A stretch of DNA of 64,000 bases from Tritrichomonas musculus (GCA_039105265.1 JAPFFF010000069.1:248001-312000), one strand, 5' to 3'; shown: positions 20,472 through 28,853, counted from the stretch's first letter. Notes: generated by a model from the letters alone, not told the origin. Numbers and translations are program-made.

Positions 20472-21101
20472 ATGTCTGAACGTACTTATTGGGAAGAACA
20501 ATTAGAGCTCGTGAGAAAACAATATCAAGATGTACATGAAAAATGGTTCAAGCTAATGTCTTCTAACATGACTGAAGAAGCAGATCAACTCAAAGACGAA
20601 GAAAAAATTCTCTTTGATGAAATAATTCAAATAAGAAAAAATATTGCTGCAGTCAAAGTTCAAGAAATGTCGGAAAGTTCCTCTTTGGAAGAACAATTAG
20701 TAGCAGTGAGAAAACAATATCAAGAACAAAAACAACTCAAAGACTATGAAGATCAACTCTTAACGGAAATGGATTTTATCAGGCAACTAATTGCTGCAGC
20801 AAGAGTTCGAGAAATGTCTGATAGTTTCTCTTTGGAAGAACAATTAGTGGCAGTGAGACAACAAAAAAAAGAAATTGACAAATGTATTAAAGCCACTGGT
20901 TACAAGGAAATTTGGGATTTGCCAAAAAAATTTGGTGATGAAGGCTATCAGGAAGAATTAATACGTAACGAAGAAATAAAGAAGAAAAATCTTCACCTCT
21001 GGGATGAAGCCTGTATTCTATCAATTCAAAAGGAAATTATCCTAACAAAAATTGCTGAAGCAAGAATTCAAGAAATTGAAGAAAAAAGACCAAAAAGCTA
21101 A
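20472..21101 (+). CDS. Coiled-coil protein with internal repeats, tandem family member 2
   Basis: A 209-residue charged helical protein with three internal repeats, each opening with LEEQL(V/E)AVR(K/Q)Q and ending near IAA...V(Q/R)EMS. Repeat length is about 60 residues. The repeated block suggests internal duplication of a single coiled-coil module like those in the neighbouring genes. No membrane segment or enzymatic motif. Function unknown. Confidence 0.75.
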   Translation: MSERTYWEEQLELVRKQYQDVHEKWFKLMSSNMTEEADQLKDEEKILFDEIIQIRKNIAAVKVQEMSESSSLEEQLVAVRKQYQEQKQLKDYEDQLLTEMDFIRQLIAAARVREMSDSFSLEEQLVAVRQQKKEIDKCIKATGYKEIWDLPKKFGDEGYQEELIRNEEIKKKNLHLWDEACILSIQKEIILTKIAEARIQEIEEKRPKS

Positions 21102-21150
21102 ACTTTAAATAAAAAAGCAGTTTTGACACTTCACTTTTATTTTTGTATTT
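21102..21150 (+). promoter_or_regulatory. Replication-class promoter cassette, copy 3
   Basis: AAAAAAGCAGTTTTGACACT followed by TCACTTTTATTTTTG precedes the ATG at 21,151. The cassette is almost identical in sequence to those upstream of the genes at 20,472 and 21,616. Confidence 0.75.
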
Positions 21151-21573
21151 ATGGCTGCGATTGAAATACCTATCAGAAAATTGGAAGAAAAATTGGAGAG
21201 TCTTCGAAAAGAAAAATTGGAAACATGCAAGCAAATATTGAAAATAGAAAGGAAGGCTCCATCTTCCATTGATGAGGATGGATTAATTATGTATGATGAA
21301 TCCAAATTGTTTCAGGAAGACATAGAAGAATTGGAACGATTACGAAGAGAAAAAGAAAAACTCTGGAATCAAATAGAAGCAATGAATAGTTTCATTTCCG
21401 ATATCAAAAGAAGCGAACAAATGCGAGTTAATTGTCAAAAAGCCTTCGAAATTGGGAAAAGAATAGGCATAATTGAATCTAAATATCCAGGAGATCTCTC
21501 AGCTTTGACTCCCGAAGAACGACAAGAATATGACCAATTACTAAATGAATTTCAAGAACTTTTAAAATCTTAA
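21151..21573 (+). CDS. Coiled-coil protein, tandem family member 3
   Basis: A 140-residue protein. Its first 90 residues parallel the 79-residue protein at 20,193 (KLEEKLESLRKEK, MYDESKL, EELERLRREKEKL). The last 50 residues form a second helical segment with LTPEERQEYDQLL, partly like the end of the 65-residue neighbour. Likely arose by duplication along with its promoter. Function unknown. Confidence 0.75.
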   Translation: MAAIEIPIRKLEEKLESLRKEKLETCKQILKIERKAPSSIDEDGLIMYDESKLFQEDIEELERLRREKEKLWNQIEAMNSFISDIKRSEQMRVNCQKAFEIGKRIGIIESKYPGDLSALTPEERQEYDQLLNEFQELLKS

Positions 21574-21615
21574 ATAAAAAAGCAGTTTTGACACTTCACT
21601 TTTATTTTTGTTTTC
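21574..21615 (+). promoter_or_regulatory. Replication-class promoter cassette, copy 4
   Basis: The same AAAAAAGCAGTTTTGACACT and TCACTTTTATTTTTG layout as the two preceding copies, ending just before the ATG at 21,616. Confidence 0.75.
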
Positions 21616-21813
21616 ATGTCTAAATTGCAAGAAGCTTACGAGAAATGGGATATCTTAGATGAACAAATAAATGACATCGAAAAAAAGGCAGGGATTATTG
21701 GTAATCAAAGGGTTTATGATGATAAAGATTTTAGAAAATTAATGGATTTACGAAGAGAAAGAGACAAAGTAGAAAAAGAAATTGAACTTTTAAGAAAAGA
21801 ATTAATTAAATAA
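21616..21813 (+). CDS. Coiled-coil protein, tandem family member 4
   Basis: A 65-residue charged helical protein (MSKLQEAYEKWDILDEQIND) with a C-terminal DLRRERDKVEKEIELLRK that resembles the ELERLRRE block of its neighbours. It ends four bases before the stop of the helicase gene, which comes from the opposite strand. Too short for more to be said. Confidence 0.65.
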   Translation: MSKLQEAYEKWDILDEQINDIEKKAGIIGNQRVYDDKDFRKLMDLRRERDKVEKEIELLRKELIK

Positions 21814-21817
21814 AAAG

Positions 21818-23521
21818 TTACCTTAATCTATATTTCTTATCATTATTATTGAATGAGCAGTATTGTAAAATTGTTTGATTAAAATCTTGATGAGTTTTGG
21901 GTCTGAAATTTTTTACTTTTGCCCATTTTTTAAATTCAGTCCAGGCTTCAAAAGCTACATAACCATTTCTGAATTTTTGAAAGTTTTCCTCAATAAATAA
22001 TTTTTCAGGAGATTTTGAAAAGTTCATTAAATTCATTCTTGCCTCAGTTGTAGGAAATTGTGCTGGATAGAAATTTGATAAATCAACAGTCAAGAAAAAA
22101 GTAATTAAATTGTTTTTGAAATCTTGTGTCTTAATAAGATTACGTAAAGGTTGAAAATAGTCTTGACCTTTCATTGGATAACAATTTGTAACAACAAATC
22201 TTCTATCGTCTTCATCAATTCGAATAGGAGCAGGATTGTTTGTTAAGAAGATGAAATTGGCAACATTTTCTTTAGATTCAGGATTTCTATGTTTTCCTTC
22301 AATAGGAGCGAATCTTTCTGTGATTAATGTTTTTAATCTTTCATGTTGTTTAAGATATTTTCGATCGTTTTTATTATGATTTTCCTTTTCTGAACATACC
22401 AATAATTTTTTGTTTAAGATTTGGAAATTAAAATTGCTTGTAATATTATCAAAGTTTGCATTTGGATCAGAATATTCACCTAAAAGTTGACAAAGAGTGT
22501 CCGTAAATGTATTTTTCCCACAACCCGGTTTACCAATAATAACTAATGCAGTACCTGTTTTACCATCTGGATGTTGAAAAATAAATGAAATCCATTTAAT
22601 GATATAATCATATAATTCTTGGTCAGAATTTGCAATAACTCTAAAAATATGATCCAAATATGGTTGAATCACATTTTGTGTACAAAGAATTAATCTTGAA
22701 TAAGGATACCAATGAAAATATGAAAAAATGTTTGGATCTTCGGAATAGAATTTCATTGATTCATAAGTAATGAAATCCAAATTCTTCCCAAAGGAAACAA
22801 CATCAAATGCAGTAATTGCTTTCTTTGTATTTTTACCAACTTTTGAACACCCTAATTTAATATTTTTCAATATTGGTGCAAATTGAGTAGGATTTAACAT
22901 TTCTAACGTATTTGATTGTTTAATTATGAAGATATTGTCTAGTTGAATATAACAACAAACTTTTTTGAAATCAGTAAAGAAATCTCCAACACGAATTCCA
23001 GTAGAAGAATATTTTCTTTCATAATTCTTATCTTTAAATGAGATTATTGAACAATTTTCACCAAAATCAATTTGAACAAATTGGTTAATTGTATTATTGA
23101 AATATTTCTCCCAAATAACATTTCTTTGAGATTCTGAGAGTGCATTCAAAATTGGGAAGATCCAATGATTTGAAACTTCTGGATGATTTTCTTGACTACC
23201 AATTGCTTGAAGATCTTGTTCAGAATTTTCTTGATTAGATAAGTACCAATTTTTCACAATATTGTACAAATGGTTTGGATTAAATGGAGAACGAAATATA
23301 TATTTGATAGAAGTTGTTAAATTTTCAAGTGTTGGTTCAAATAAATTTAACAATCCAACAACATCATCAGGAAACAATTGAATGAGATTTGTATTTATTT
23401 CAAGATCACGATCATGAAACTCTTGACCTTGATATTGAGGAAAGACATTCTCATTTATATTTTCCATTTGTCTAGCTTCTGGAATTAAGAAATCATCAGA
23501 GAGGAGGGTTGGTTGATTCAT
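21818..23521 (-). CDS. Superfamily 3 helicase (D5/NS1-like)
   Basis: A 567-residue replicative helicase with the SF3 motif set in its C-terminal half. Walker A is IIGKPGCGKNTFTD (about residue 325). Motif B is LNKKLLVCSEKEN (about residue 370). Motif C is NFIFLTNNPAPI with its terminal Asn (about residue 420), followed by DDRRF as a likely arginine finger. The N-terminal half lacks a clear primase signature. Start: the ATG at 23,521 follows CAGTCACTTTTATTTTTG, and the open frame upstream of it is promoter. Such helicases unwind DNA in viruses and in several Polinton relatives, and this one presumably works with the polymerase at 29,299-32,598. Confidence 0.88.
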   Translation of the reverse strand: MNQPTLLSDDFLIPEARQMENINENVFPQYQGQEFHDRDLEINTNLIQLFPDDVVGLLNLFEPTLENLTTSIKYIFRSPFNPNHLYNIVKNWYLSNQENSEQDLQAIGSQENHPEVSNHWIFPILNALSESQRNVIWEKYFNNTINQFVQIDFGENCSIISFKDKNYERKYSSTGIRVGDFFTDFKKVCCYIQLDNIFIIKQSNTLEMLNPTQFAPILKNIKLGCSKVGKNTKKAITAFDVVSFGKNLDFITYESMKFYSEDPNIFSYFHWYPYSRLILCTQNVIQPYLDHIFRVIANSDQELYDYIIKWISFIFQHPDGKTGTALVIIGKPGCGKNTFTDTLCQLLGEYSDPNANFDNITSNFNFQILNKKLLVCSEKENHNKNDRKYLKQHERLKTLITERFAPIEGKHRNPESKENVANFIFLTNNPAPIRIDEDDRRFVVTNCYPMKGQDYFQPLRNLIKTQDFKNNLITFFLTVDLSNFYPAQFPTTEARMNLMNFSKSPEKLFIEENFQKFRNGYVAFEAWTEFKKWAKVKNFRPKTHQDFNQTILQYCSFNNNDKKYRLR

Positions 23522-23571
23522 CGATACAAAAATAAAAGTGACTGTCAAAACCGTTATTCATTTTTTAATTA
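23522..23571. promoter_or_regulatory. Divergent promoter, replication class
   Basis: On the minus strand AACGGTTTTGACAGTCACTT then TTATTTTTG leads to the helicase ATG. On the plus strand ACCGTTATTCATTTTTTAAT leads to the ATG at 23,572. Both sides have an initiator-like TCA(C/T)TTTT, and the two share one AACGGTT box. Confidence 0.75.
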
Positions 23572-24138
23572 ATGTCAAGTGATAACGAATTACCTCTACA
23601 CTATTCAACTGGGGGTTCACCTCAATATCAATTATCACCAAACATGCAAAATTTAAATAATAGTTTTCAAAACTTTGTTGTCAATAATGAAATTGATGAA
23701 TGGGAAATAGACCGTGATTTTAATGAACCTCAACCAATAAATACATCAACGTCTCCAAATGAAGAAGAATTTTATGCAGGAATCAATCAAATAGTAGAAG
23801 AACATCCAGCAAATCCAAACCGTAATTTTAATGAACCTCAATCAACGTCTCCAAATGAAGAAGAATTTTATGCAGGAATCAATCAAATTGTAGAAAAACA
23901 ATTAGAAGAACATCCAGCAAATCCAAACCGTCATGGAAATCCAAGACCTCCAAACCCACAAGATGTATTTGGAAAAAGTTATCATGACCGAGATGATTTT
24001 GGGAACTTTTTGAAAACTCTTGATAAAAATAGTTATTATCCAAGTGATGAAATTGTTTTCTTTATAATTCATTTTTTCATACTCAATCATATCAAAACAA
24101 GGTTTTGGAAAATTATTAAAAGTCAAAAAATATTTTAA
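23572..24138 (+). CDS. Low-complexity protein with internal repeat and hydrophobic tail
   Basis: A 188-residue protein of unknown function. It has two copies of a repeat of about 35 residues (RNFNEPQ...SPNEEEFYAGINQIVE...EHPANPNR), a short DVFGKSYHDRDDFGNF block, and a hydrophobic stretch (IVFFIIHFFILNHI) near the C-terminus that could be a membrane helix. It diverges from the helicase and starts right after an initiator box. The C-terminal part has an odd composition compared with the rest, so the true end is uncertain. Confidence 0.6.
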   Translation: MSSDNELPLHYSTGGSPQYQLSPNMQNLNNSFQNFVVNNEIDEWEIDRDFNEPQPINTSTSPNEEEFYAGINQIVEEHPANPNRNFNEPQSTSPNEEEFYAGINQIVEKQLEEHPANPNRHGNPRPPNPQDVFGKSYHDRDDFGNFLKTLDKNSYYPSDEIVFFIIHFFILNHIKTRFWKIIKSQKIF

Positions 24139-24217
24139 ATCAAAAAGAAGAAAATTTCTGGGCTTCAAAGAAAATATTTATAAAATAAAAAAGAAAAATT
24201 TCCAATGATGTATCCTT

Positions 24218-24274
24218 ACTGTACAATAACTGTCAACGCACTGTCAATAACTGTACAATAACTGTACAATAATC
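24218..24274. repeat. Cluster of five ACTGT(A)CAATA units
   Basis: Within 57 bases there are ACTGTACAATA three times, ACTGTCAACGC once and ACTGTCAATA once. The region is intergenic (24,139-24,421) between convergent genes, so these are not promoter boxes of an adjacent start. ACTGTCAA is the reverse of the TTGACAGT seen in the helicase promoter. They could be iterons or protein-binding sites, but no function is shown. Confidence 0.7.
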
Positions 24275-24421
24275 CAAAATTTTCACTCACAAAAAGTTTA
24301 ATAAAAATTTTAATTCAAAAAGTTCATTTTTTATTTATTTATCTTTCTCAAAAGGTTTATAAATAAATGGCCAAACAAATATTAAAATTTTAATTCAAAA
24401 AGTTAAAAATTTAAATTTTTA

Positions 24422-24691
24422 TTAAAGATTTTTATCTTCTAATTTTTGTTGATACTTTTGGAGATCATCATGAAATTTTTTTCGTAGAGCAGTTAAATTT
24501 TTCATTATTTTTTCGAATTTTTGTTTTTTCATTTCCAGACGGTCAATATCTCTTTTGATTCGTGAAGCATAAGAATTTAGAGACTGGATTTTATCAATTT
24601 GTTCCATAAGTTGTCTTTCTTCATTATGACATTTCTCTTTTTTGAAAGACATCCACAAAATCAACAAAAGGATGATCATGAACAATCTCAT
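24422..24691 (-). CDS. Small membrane-anchored coiled-coil protein
   Basis: An 89-residue protein. Residues 2-15 (RLFMIILLLILWMSF) are a hydrophobic anchor or signal, followed by a basic stop-transfer region and a 65-residue coiled coil (RQLMEQIDKIQSL and ERLEMKKQKFEKI-like heptads). The layout is that of a short type II or spanin-like membrane protein, but no family is recognised. It shares a divergent promoter with the 87-residue gene. Confidence 0.65.
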   Translation of the reverse strand: MRLFMIILLLILWMSFKKEKCHNEERQLMEQIDKIQSLNSYASRIKRDIDRLEMKKQKFEKIMKNLTALRKKFHDDLQKYQQKLEDKNL

Positions 24692-24743
24692 AAATAAAAA
24701 TGAAAACCGTTAGAACGGTTATTCAAAAAGTTCATTTTTTTAA
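24692..24743. promoter_or_regulatory. Divergent promoter with paired AACGGTT boxes
   Basis: The spacer reads ACCGTTAGAACGGTTATTC, a near-perfect inverted pair of AACGGTT. It is flanked on each side by a TTCATTTTT-type initiator leading to the ATGs at 24,691 (minus) and 24,744 (plus). The AACGGTT core fits the Myb-type consensus YAACNG. Confidence 0.7.
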
Positions 24744-25007
24744 ATGCAGGGCCAACAAAGTTTACCTAGTGAAAAACAAAAAGAATTAATAAATTTATTA
24801 AAATTCACTAGAGGTGAAATTGAAAAAACTTGTGATCAAATGATCAAAATGACTGAAGAATTCTTTGATCAAGAAATTGATTTAAAAAATGATTCTCGTC
24901 CAGAGAGACAAGAACAATTACATTCTTTACTAATAACAGTTGGGATTTTAGCAACTTCCAACAGAGAGAATTTCCGAAAATTGGAAGAAACGTTAAAGAA
25001 TAAATAA
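24744..25007 (+). CDS. Small helical protein
   Basis: An 87-residue, mostly helical charged protein (MQGQQSLPSEKQKELINLLK) with no recognised domain, membrane segment or Cys. It is transcribed from the divergent promoter shared with the membrane-anchored coiled-coil gene, and is followed after 35 bases by another small plus-strand gene. Function unknown. Confidence 0.65.
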   Translation: MQGQQSLPSEKQKELINLLKFTRGEIEKTCDQMIKMTEEFFDQEIDLKNDSRPERQEQLHSLLITVGILATSNRENFRKLEETLKNK

Positions 25008-25042
25008 ACATAACCGTTTTTTAACCGCTTTCATTTTTATTT
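25008..25042 (+). promoter_or_regulatory. Replication-class promoter (AACCG variant)
   Basis: AACCGTTTTTTAACCGCTTT followed by CATTTTTATTTATG. The TTTCATTTTTAT initiator ends at the start codon of the 86-residue gene. Essentially the same sequence precedes the membrane protein gene on the minus strand at 26,652. Confidence 0.7.
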
Positions 25043-25303
25043 ATGACTGTTACTGAACAAGACCTTGAATTAGAATTTAGAAAATTGTTCAAAAATGATA
25101 TCGTGTCTGATTTCCGACATTTAAAGTTATTTTTCATGTTCAAATTAAATGTTATGATCAATGATCTTGAAAATAACAATCTTGATCGATTTAAGAAAGA
25201 AGTTCATAACACACCATTTGTTTTCACAACAATGATTGAACATGATTTCTTTAATAAGATTCAAATCTACAATTCAAGAGAGAAAATTTTAACTACTCCT
25301 TAA
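25043..25303 (+). CDS. Small protein of unknown function
   Basis: An 86-residue protein (MTVTEQDLELEFRKLFKNDI) of helical, amphipathic character, without a recognised domain. The start follows an initiator box with a leader of only a few bases. It converges with the surface-protein-like region on the minus strand. Confidence 0.65.
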   Translation: MTVTEQDLELEFRKLFKNDIVSDFRHLKLFFMFKLNVMINDLENNNLDRFKKEVHNTPFVFTTMIEHDFFNKIQIYNSREKILTTP

Positions 25304-25339
25304 TAAATAAAAAAGATTAAATTTGTTTATTTAATTTTT

Positions 25340-26652
25340 TTAAAGTCCAACTGAGTCAGAGTCTGAATGAAAATTTTCAGTTTGAAATTTGGTTTGATTT
25401 TTGTAAAAGATAATTCCAAGAGCAAGAATCATGAGAATTAGTAATGGAATAGATACAGATAAACCTATTATTTTTGATACATTCTTTTGTTCAATATCTG
25501 ATGGAGAGAATTGATATGAGAAATTGAAAAGATAGGATTCAGAGAATTGATCTGATATAGTGAATTGAAAAGATGGCGAACGTGATGGATAAAGATGAAA
25601 TTGATGGGCGATTTGTTGGAGATAAAGATGGGCTAAATGTTGGAGATAAAGATGTTGGTAAATGATGGAGATAATGATGGTGAACGTGATGGTGAAAATG
25701 ATGGGCGGAATGTTGGTGAACGAGATGGGCGAATGTTGGTGAACGTGATGGTGAAATTGATGGGCGGATATGTGATGGTGAAAGAGATGGTGAACGTGAA
25801 AGTGATGGTGAACGTGATGGTGTTTGAATTGGAGGATCTTTGAGATAGAATAACCCACGTAATCCGATTTCATTATGTTGAATAGTAATTAATAATGTTG
25901 TATCAATTGGTGAGAATGTTGGTGATTCATAAGCAATCAAAAAAGGTTTATTATTTGGTAACATTTTTTCAGGAAAGAGATAATGTTCTGAATTCCATAA
26001 AAGATCACCTTGGTAAAAAGAATTTGAATTCATAACAATTATCCAAAATTTAGAACCATAAAATGTTATCTTTTTGACTCCTTCTGAAGAACCAGAAACA
26101 AAACATCTATGATATGGATTGTTCACATTTGATGGATCATCATCTTTATCTAACCAATTTCCACTTACAATTTCCCAGTCATTACATGGAATATATTCAG
26201 CATTATCAGGTATTCCTTCAATTGATGGGAAAAGATTCATGTCTTAAATATGCAATACCTCGAAATTGGGTGCTTCTATGTTGTTGAACATTAATAATAA
26301 TATTTGTTAGCATTAGGGGAAATTCATTTGATTCAAAAACAATTATCCAATCTTGTTCATCGTTGGAATATTCATTGATGAGATATTTTTGAGAATTCCA
26401 TAAAAGTTCGGCCTCATCATGACGGGTAGAAATTTTTCCAATGATCCAAAATTTCCTGGCAGTAAATGATTGTTTAAGTGTTAAATTGTTTGTTGTTGCA
26501 TAATTTGTCCAACATGATAAGTCATCATTTGGTATAACTGATTTCCATTCTCCATTAACAATTTCCCAATCAAAACAAGAAATCCATTCAGCATCATCAG
26601 GTATTCCTTCAATTGATGGGCGATTAATGAGTATCAAAAAGATAACGAACAT
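25340..26652 (-). pseudogene. Surface-protein-like membrane gene, looks broken
   Basis: This minus-strand stretch encodes parts of a secreted or surface protein. They are a short hydrophobic N-terminus (MFVIFLILIN), two copies of a domain of about 125 residues (PSIEGIPD(D/N)AE, DWEIV.G.W, KFWII, LLWNS), a Ser/Pro/Arg-rich stalk (SPSRSPS repeats), and a C-terminal hydrophobic helix (SVSIPLLILMILALGIIFYK) with a short polar tail. That order is typical of a host- or envelope-associated cell-surface protein. As part of the Maverick it is treated as a fossil: it looks broken, with about two breaks. The duplicated domain is not one I recognise. The promoter at its 5' end is intact-looking and of the replication class. 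Confidence 0.6.
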
Positions 26653-26703
26653 TTAATAAAAATGAAAGCGGTTAAAACGGTTATGTCAGACCATTTTTTA
26701 TTA
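26653..26703. promoter_or_regulatory. Divergent promoter, replication class
   Basis: On the minus strand AACCGTTTTAACCGCTTTCA leads into TTTTTATTAAATG of the surface-protein-like region. On the plus strand AACGGTTATGTCAGACCATT leads into TTTTATTAATG of the 123-residue gene. The GTCAGACCATTTTT part recurs upstream of the genes at 28,916 and 32,629. Confidence 0.7.
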
Positions 26704-27075
26704 ATGAAGTCTTGGTACGGTGACTATTCAAAAGAAGATATTGATGAGACTGTGAAAGAAATGGAAAAAGAAGAGGAAGAAGACGATCCAAAAGAGTCCA
26801 TAACTGATTACATAGATGACGCAAAACGTCATAATGCTCATTTAAAACTGGAAATTCACAGCTTGGATAGGACAGTGGAAGATTATCAAGCAATGAGTTC
26901 ATGTCTTCAAGAAACTCTTGAATATCATCTCAAATTCGAAAAGAAAGTTCGAAATTATCGCAAAGCTCTCATTCTCAAAATGCGTGAAGTTTTGGATATT
27001 TTCGTTCACATGACTGACAAAAATGAATTAGAACCAAAATTGATCGAACTTAATAAATTCATTAACAAAGGTTAA
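26704..27075 (+). CDS. Helical acidic protein of unknown function
   Basis: A 123-residue protein beginning MKSWYGDYSKEDIDETV. The frame is open 14 codons further up, but that part is the CAGACCATTTTTT promoter, so the ATG at 26,704 is preferred. The N-terminus is acidic and the rest is helical and charged (EKKVRNYRKALILKMREVL). No family recognised. Confidence 0.65.
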   Translation: MKSWYGDYSKEDIDETVKEMEKEEEEDDPKESITDYIDDAKRHNAHLKLEIHSLDRTVEDYQAMSSCLQETLEYHLKFEKKVRNYRKALILKMREVLDIFVHMTDKNELEPKLIELNKFINKG

Positions 27076-27095
27076 ATAAATAAAAAAATAATTTT

Positions 27096-27383
27096 TTACT
27101 CTTTCAATATGACTGATAATTTTATTTTTTTCGGTGTGGTTGATTTTTTTTGTTCGATGAAGTTGATTAAGGTTTGAGTGTTTTGAATTACTTCAGCTTT
27201 TTTGGATTCATATTTTTGTTTCTCTTTCTCTAATTCCTCTAGGAAACTTTCATAATCAGGATCATTCTTTAATGACAGAATCTCTATTTCAAATTCTTCA
27301 ACACTATGTATTTGTCTAATTAATTCATCAATTGAACTATTCAAATTTTCTTTGAGTAGATTCAAACTATGAGTAGGCAACAT
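27096..27383 (-). CDS. Small coiled-coil protein
   Basis: A 95-residue charged protein (MLPTHSLNLLKENLNSSIDE) with heptad-like spacing over its central 60 residues (EELEKEKQKYESKKAEV) and a Lys-rich C-terminus. Converges with the 123-residue gene and diverges from the 125-residue gene over a 38-base promoter. Function unknown. Confidence 0.65.
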   Translation of the reverse strand: MLPTHSLNLLKENLNSSIDELIRQIHSVEEFEIEILSLKNDPDYESFLEELEKEKQKYESKKAEVIQNTQTLINFIEQKKSTTPKKIKLSVILKE

Positions 27384-27421
27384 TTAAAAAAATGAATAAC
27401 GGTTTTGACACTTCACTTTTT
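27384..27421. promoter_or_regulatory. Compact divergent promoter, replication class
   Basis: Only 38 bases separate two starts. The plus strand has AACGGTTTTGACACTTCACT just before the ATG at 27,422, and the minus strand has ACCGTTATTCATTTTTTTAA before the ATG at 27,383. One AACGGTT box apparently serves both directions. Confidence 0.75.
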
Positions 27422-27799
27422 ATGAAGAGAGTTCCTCAAGTAGTATTTCAAAATTTAATAGAGGACAAGAAAGATAAACTCAAAAAATCAATGAGTGAAT
27501 TCTATGATGCTATGAATCGTTTGGCTGAAGCAAAAGTAAAAGAGAAAGATATTTCTTTTTGTCAACGGTATAATGGTGAAGATTTACACAACTTATATAA
27601 ACTCAAAAGAGATTTCGAAGATATACAAATTGATTCAATTATTGAAGATCATGAAAAAATAAAAACTGAACTTGAGACAGAAGAGAAATCAGCATGGAAA
27701 GAATATCAAGATAGTTTTGATCAATACAAAGTTCAAAAAAGAGCTTTAATAGCTGAAATAAGTTCTTTTCAAAAATTTCTAATGGATGATGAAGATTAA
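27422..27799 (+). CDS. Coiled-coil protein of unknown function
   Basis: A 125-residue protein starting MKRVPQVVFQNLIEDKK. The ATG at 27,422 sits right after TTCACTTTTT. The frame opens ten codons earlier within the promoter, so the upstream ATG at 27,392 is rejected. The protein is long-helical and charged, with no known domain. Confidence 0.65.
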   Translation: MKRVPQVVFQNLIEDKKDKLKKSMSEFYDAMNRLAEAKVKEKDISFCQRYNGEDLHNLYKLKRDFEDIQIDSIIEDHEKIKTELETEEKSAWKEYQDSFDQYKVQKRALIAEISSFQKFLMDDED

Positions 27800-27848
27800 T
27801 AAATTTAATTTATCTTTTTATTTTTTTTATCCTCTTACAAAAACAAAA

Positions 27849-28556
27849 ATGATAGTAGAGCCAATAAATGAAAATTATGAATGGTTACAATATAATGAAC
27901 ATTTACGGATTATACGTTCAAAGAAAGATAATATGTTTCAAGCAAATAGTATAATTAGTGCTTGTCAATCAACAAAGAAAATTAAGCATTGGAATGAAAA
28001 TAAACAAACAAAGGAGTTATTTCAATTTATTTCTGAGTCAGTCGGAATTCCGCCCGACCAAAAGTTATTAGAAAATCGACCAAATTTACCGAATAATTTG
28101 AAAGGAATTTATATTCATAAATTATTAGTAAATCATATAGCAATTTGGGCTTCACCTACTTATTCATTCTTTGTTCTAAAATTATTAGATGAGTATTTTG
28201 AAAAACAAAGACTTGAACAAAAACCAAGATTAGTACCTAAAAATAGAGAATATGATTATAAATTCTTAATTTGGTTAGAAGAATTAAAAGATAATCCAGA
28301 AAAAGTTAAATTACATTTAGTCAAACGTCATAAAGATTATTATCGTGATATCAAACCAAAAGAAAAAAATCAATGGTATTTCAAAGATAATATGCCAATA
28401 GCTATGACACCGAATAGAGATATAAAAGATATTATTCGTAAGAATTTTGGTACAAATGATGTTTCAATTTATAGTTCTATCATTACTGCTTCAAAAACAT
28501 GTTTAGATAAATTAAAGAGGTTAATAGATGAATATATTAGTCATTATCAGGAATGA
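27849..28556 (+). CDS. KilA-N domain protein
   Basis: A 235-residue protein with a KilA-N-type DNA-binding domain over about residues 10-115. Visible parts are LRIIRSKKDNMFQANSIISA, KKIKHWNENKQTKELF and the closing helix block IHKLLVNHIAIWASPTYSFF, which matches the usual (h)xLhxxhAxWhSPxF ending. The C-terminal half, with PKNREYDYKF and a Tyr-rich helical part, could be a second virus-type domain. KilA-N proteins are common in large DNA viruses and phages and are thought to bind DNA in regulation or replication. Start: the ATG at 27,849 is chosen, because the 21 codons upstream are hydrophobic AT-driven leader that overlaps the previous gene. Confidence 0.85.
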   Translation: MIVEPINENYEWLQYNEHLRIIRSKKDNMFQANSIISACQSTKKIKHWNENKQTKELFQFISESVGIPPDQKLLENRPNLPNNLKGIYIHKLLVNHIAIWASPTYSFFVLKLLDEYFEKQRLEQKPRLVPKNREYDYKFLIWLEELKDNPEKVKLHLVKRHKDYYRDIKPKEKNQWYFKDNMPIAMTPNRDIKDIIRKNFGTNDVSIYSSIITASKTCLDKLKRLIDEYISHYQE

Positions 28557-28592
28557 AATATAAAAACGGTTTTGACACTTCATTATTTTTAA
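28557..28592 (+). promoter_or_regulatory. Replication-class promoter
   Basis: AACGGTTTTGACACTTCATT followed by ATTTTTAAATG precedes the coiled-coil gene at 28,593. The AACGGTTTTGACA box and the TTCATTATTT initiator match the other members. Confidence 0.75.
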
Positions 28593-28853
28593 ATGAGTGA
28601 ACCTGACTTTTTCGAAGAGAAGAAAAAGATTGATGATCAAACAAGAGATTTTCTATCGAATGTTCGAAATGATTTGAATATAACGAAAGTTCTCATGCAA
28701 AAAATAAATTCTCAACTTGATGAATTAACTTCAAGATTGGAACGTTTAGAAAGTTCTGTCCAAAGAATTGATCGAAAAGTTGCTGAACGTGGTGTTCAAA
28801 TCGAACAATTAATAAAAGACGTTTTCGTTCTTCAATTAACTCGACCTCAATAA
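28593..28853 (+). CDS. Small coiled-coil protein
   Basis: An 86-residue protein (MSEPDFFEEKKKIDDQ) whose residues 30-75 form a regular coiled coil (LDELTSRLERLESSVQRI). The pattern resembles small oligomerising proteins, but no family is recognised. It lies just upstream of the polymerase block. Confidence 0.7.
   Translation: MSEPDFFEEKKKIDDQTRDFLSNVRNDLNITKVLMQKINSQLDELTSRLERLESSVQRIDRKVAERGVQIEQLIKDVFVLQLTRPQ

Noticed and set aside
24218-24274. CRISPR-like array
   Set aside because: Units are 10-11 bases with no spacers, in a eukaryotic mobile element; better seen as iteron-like sites.
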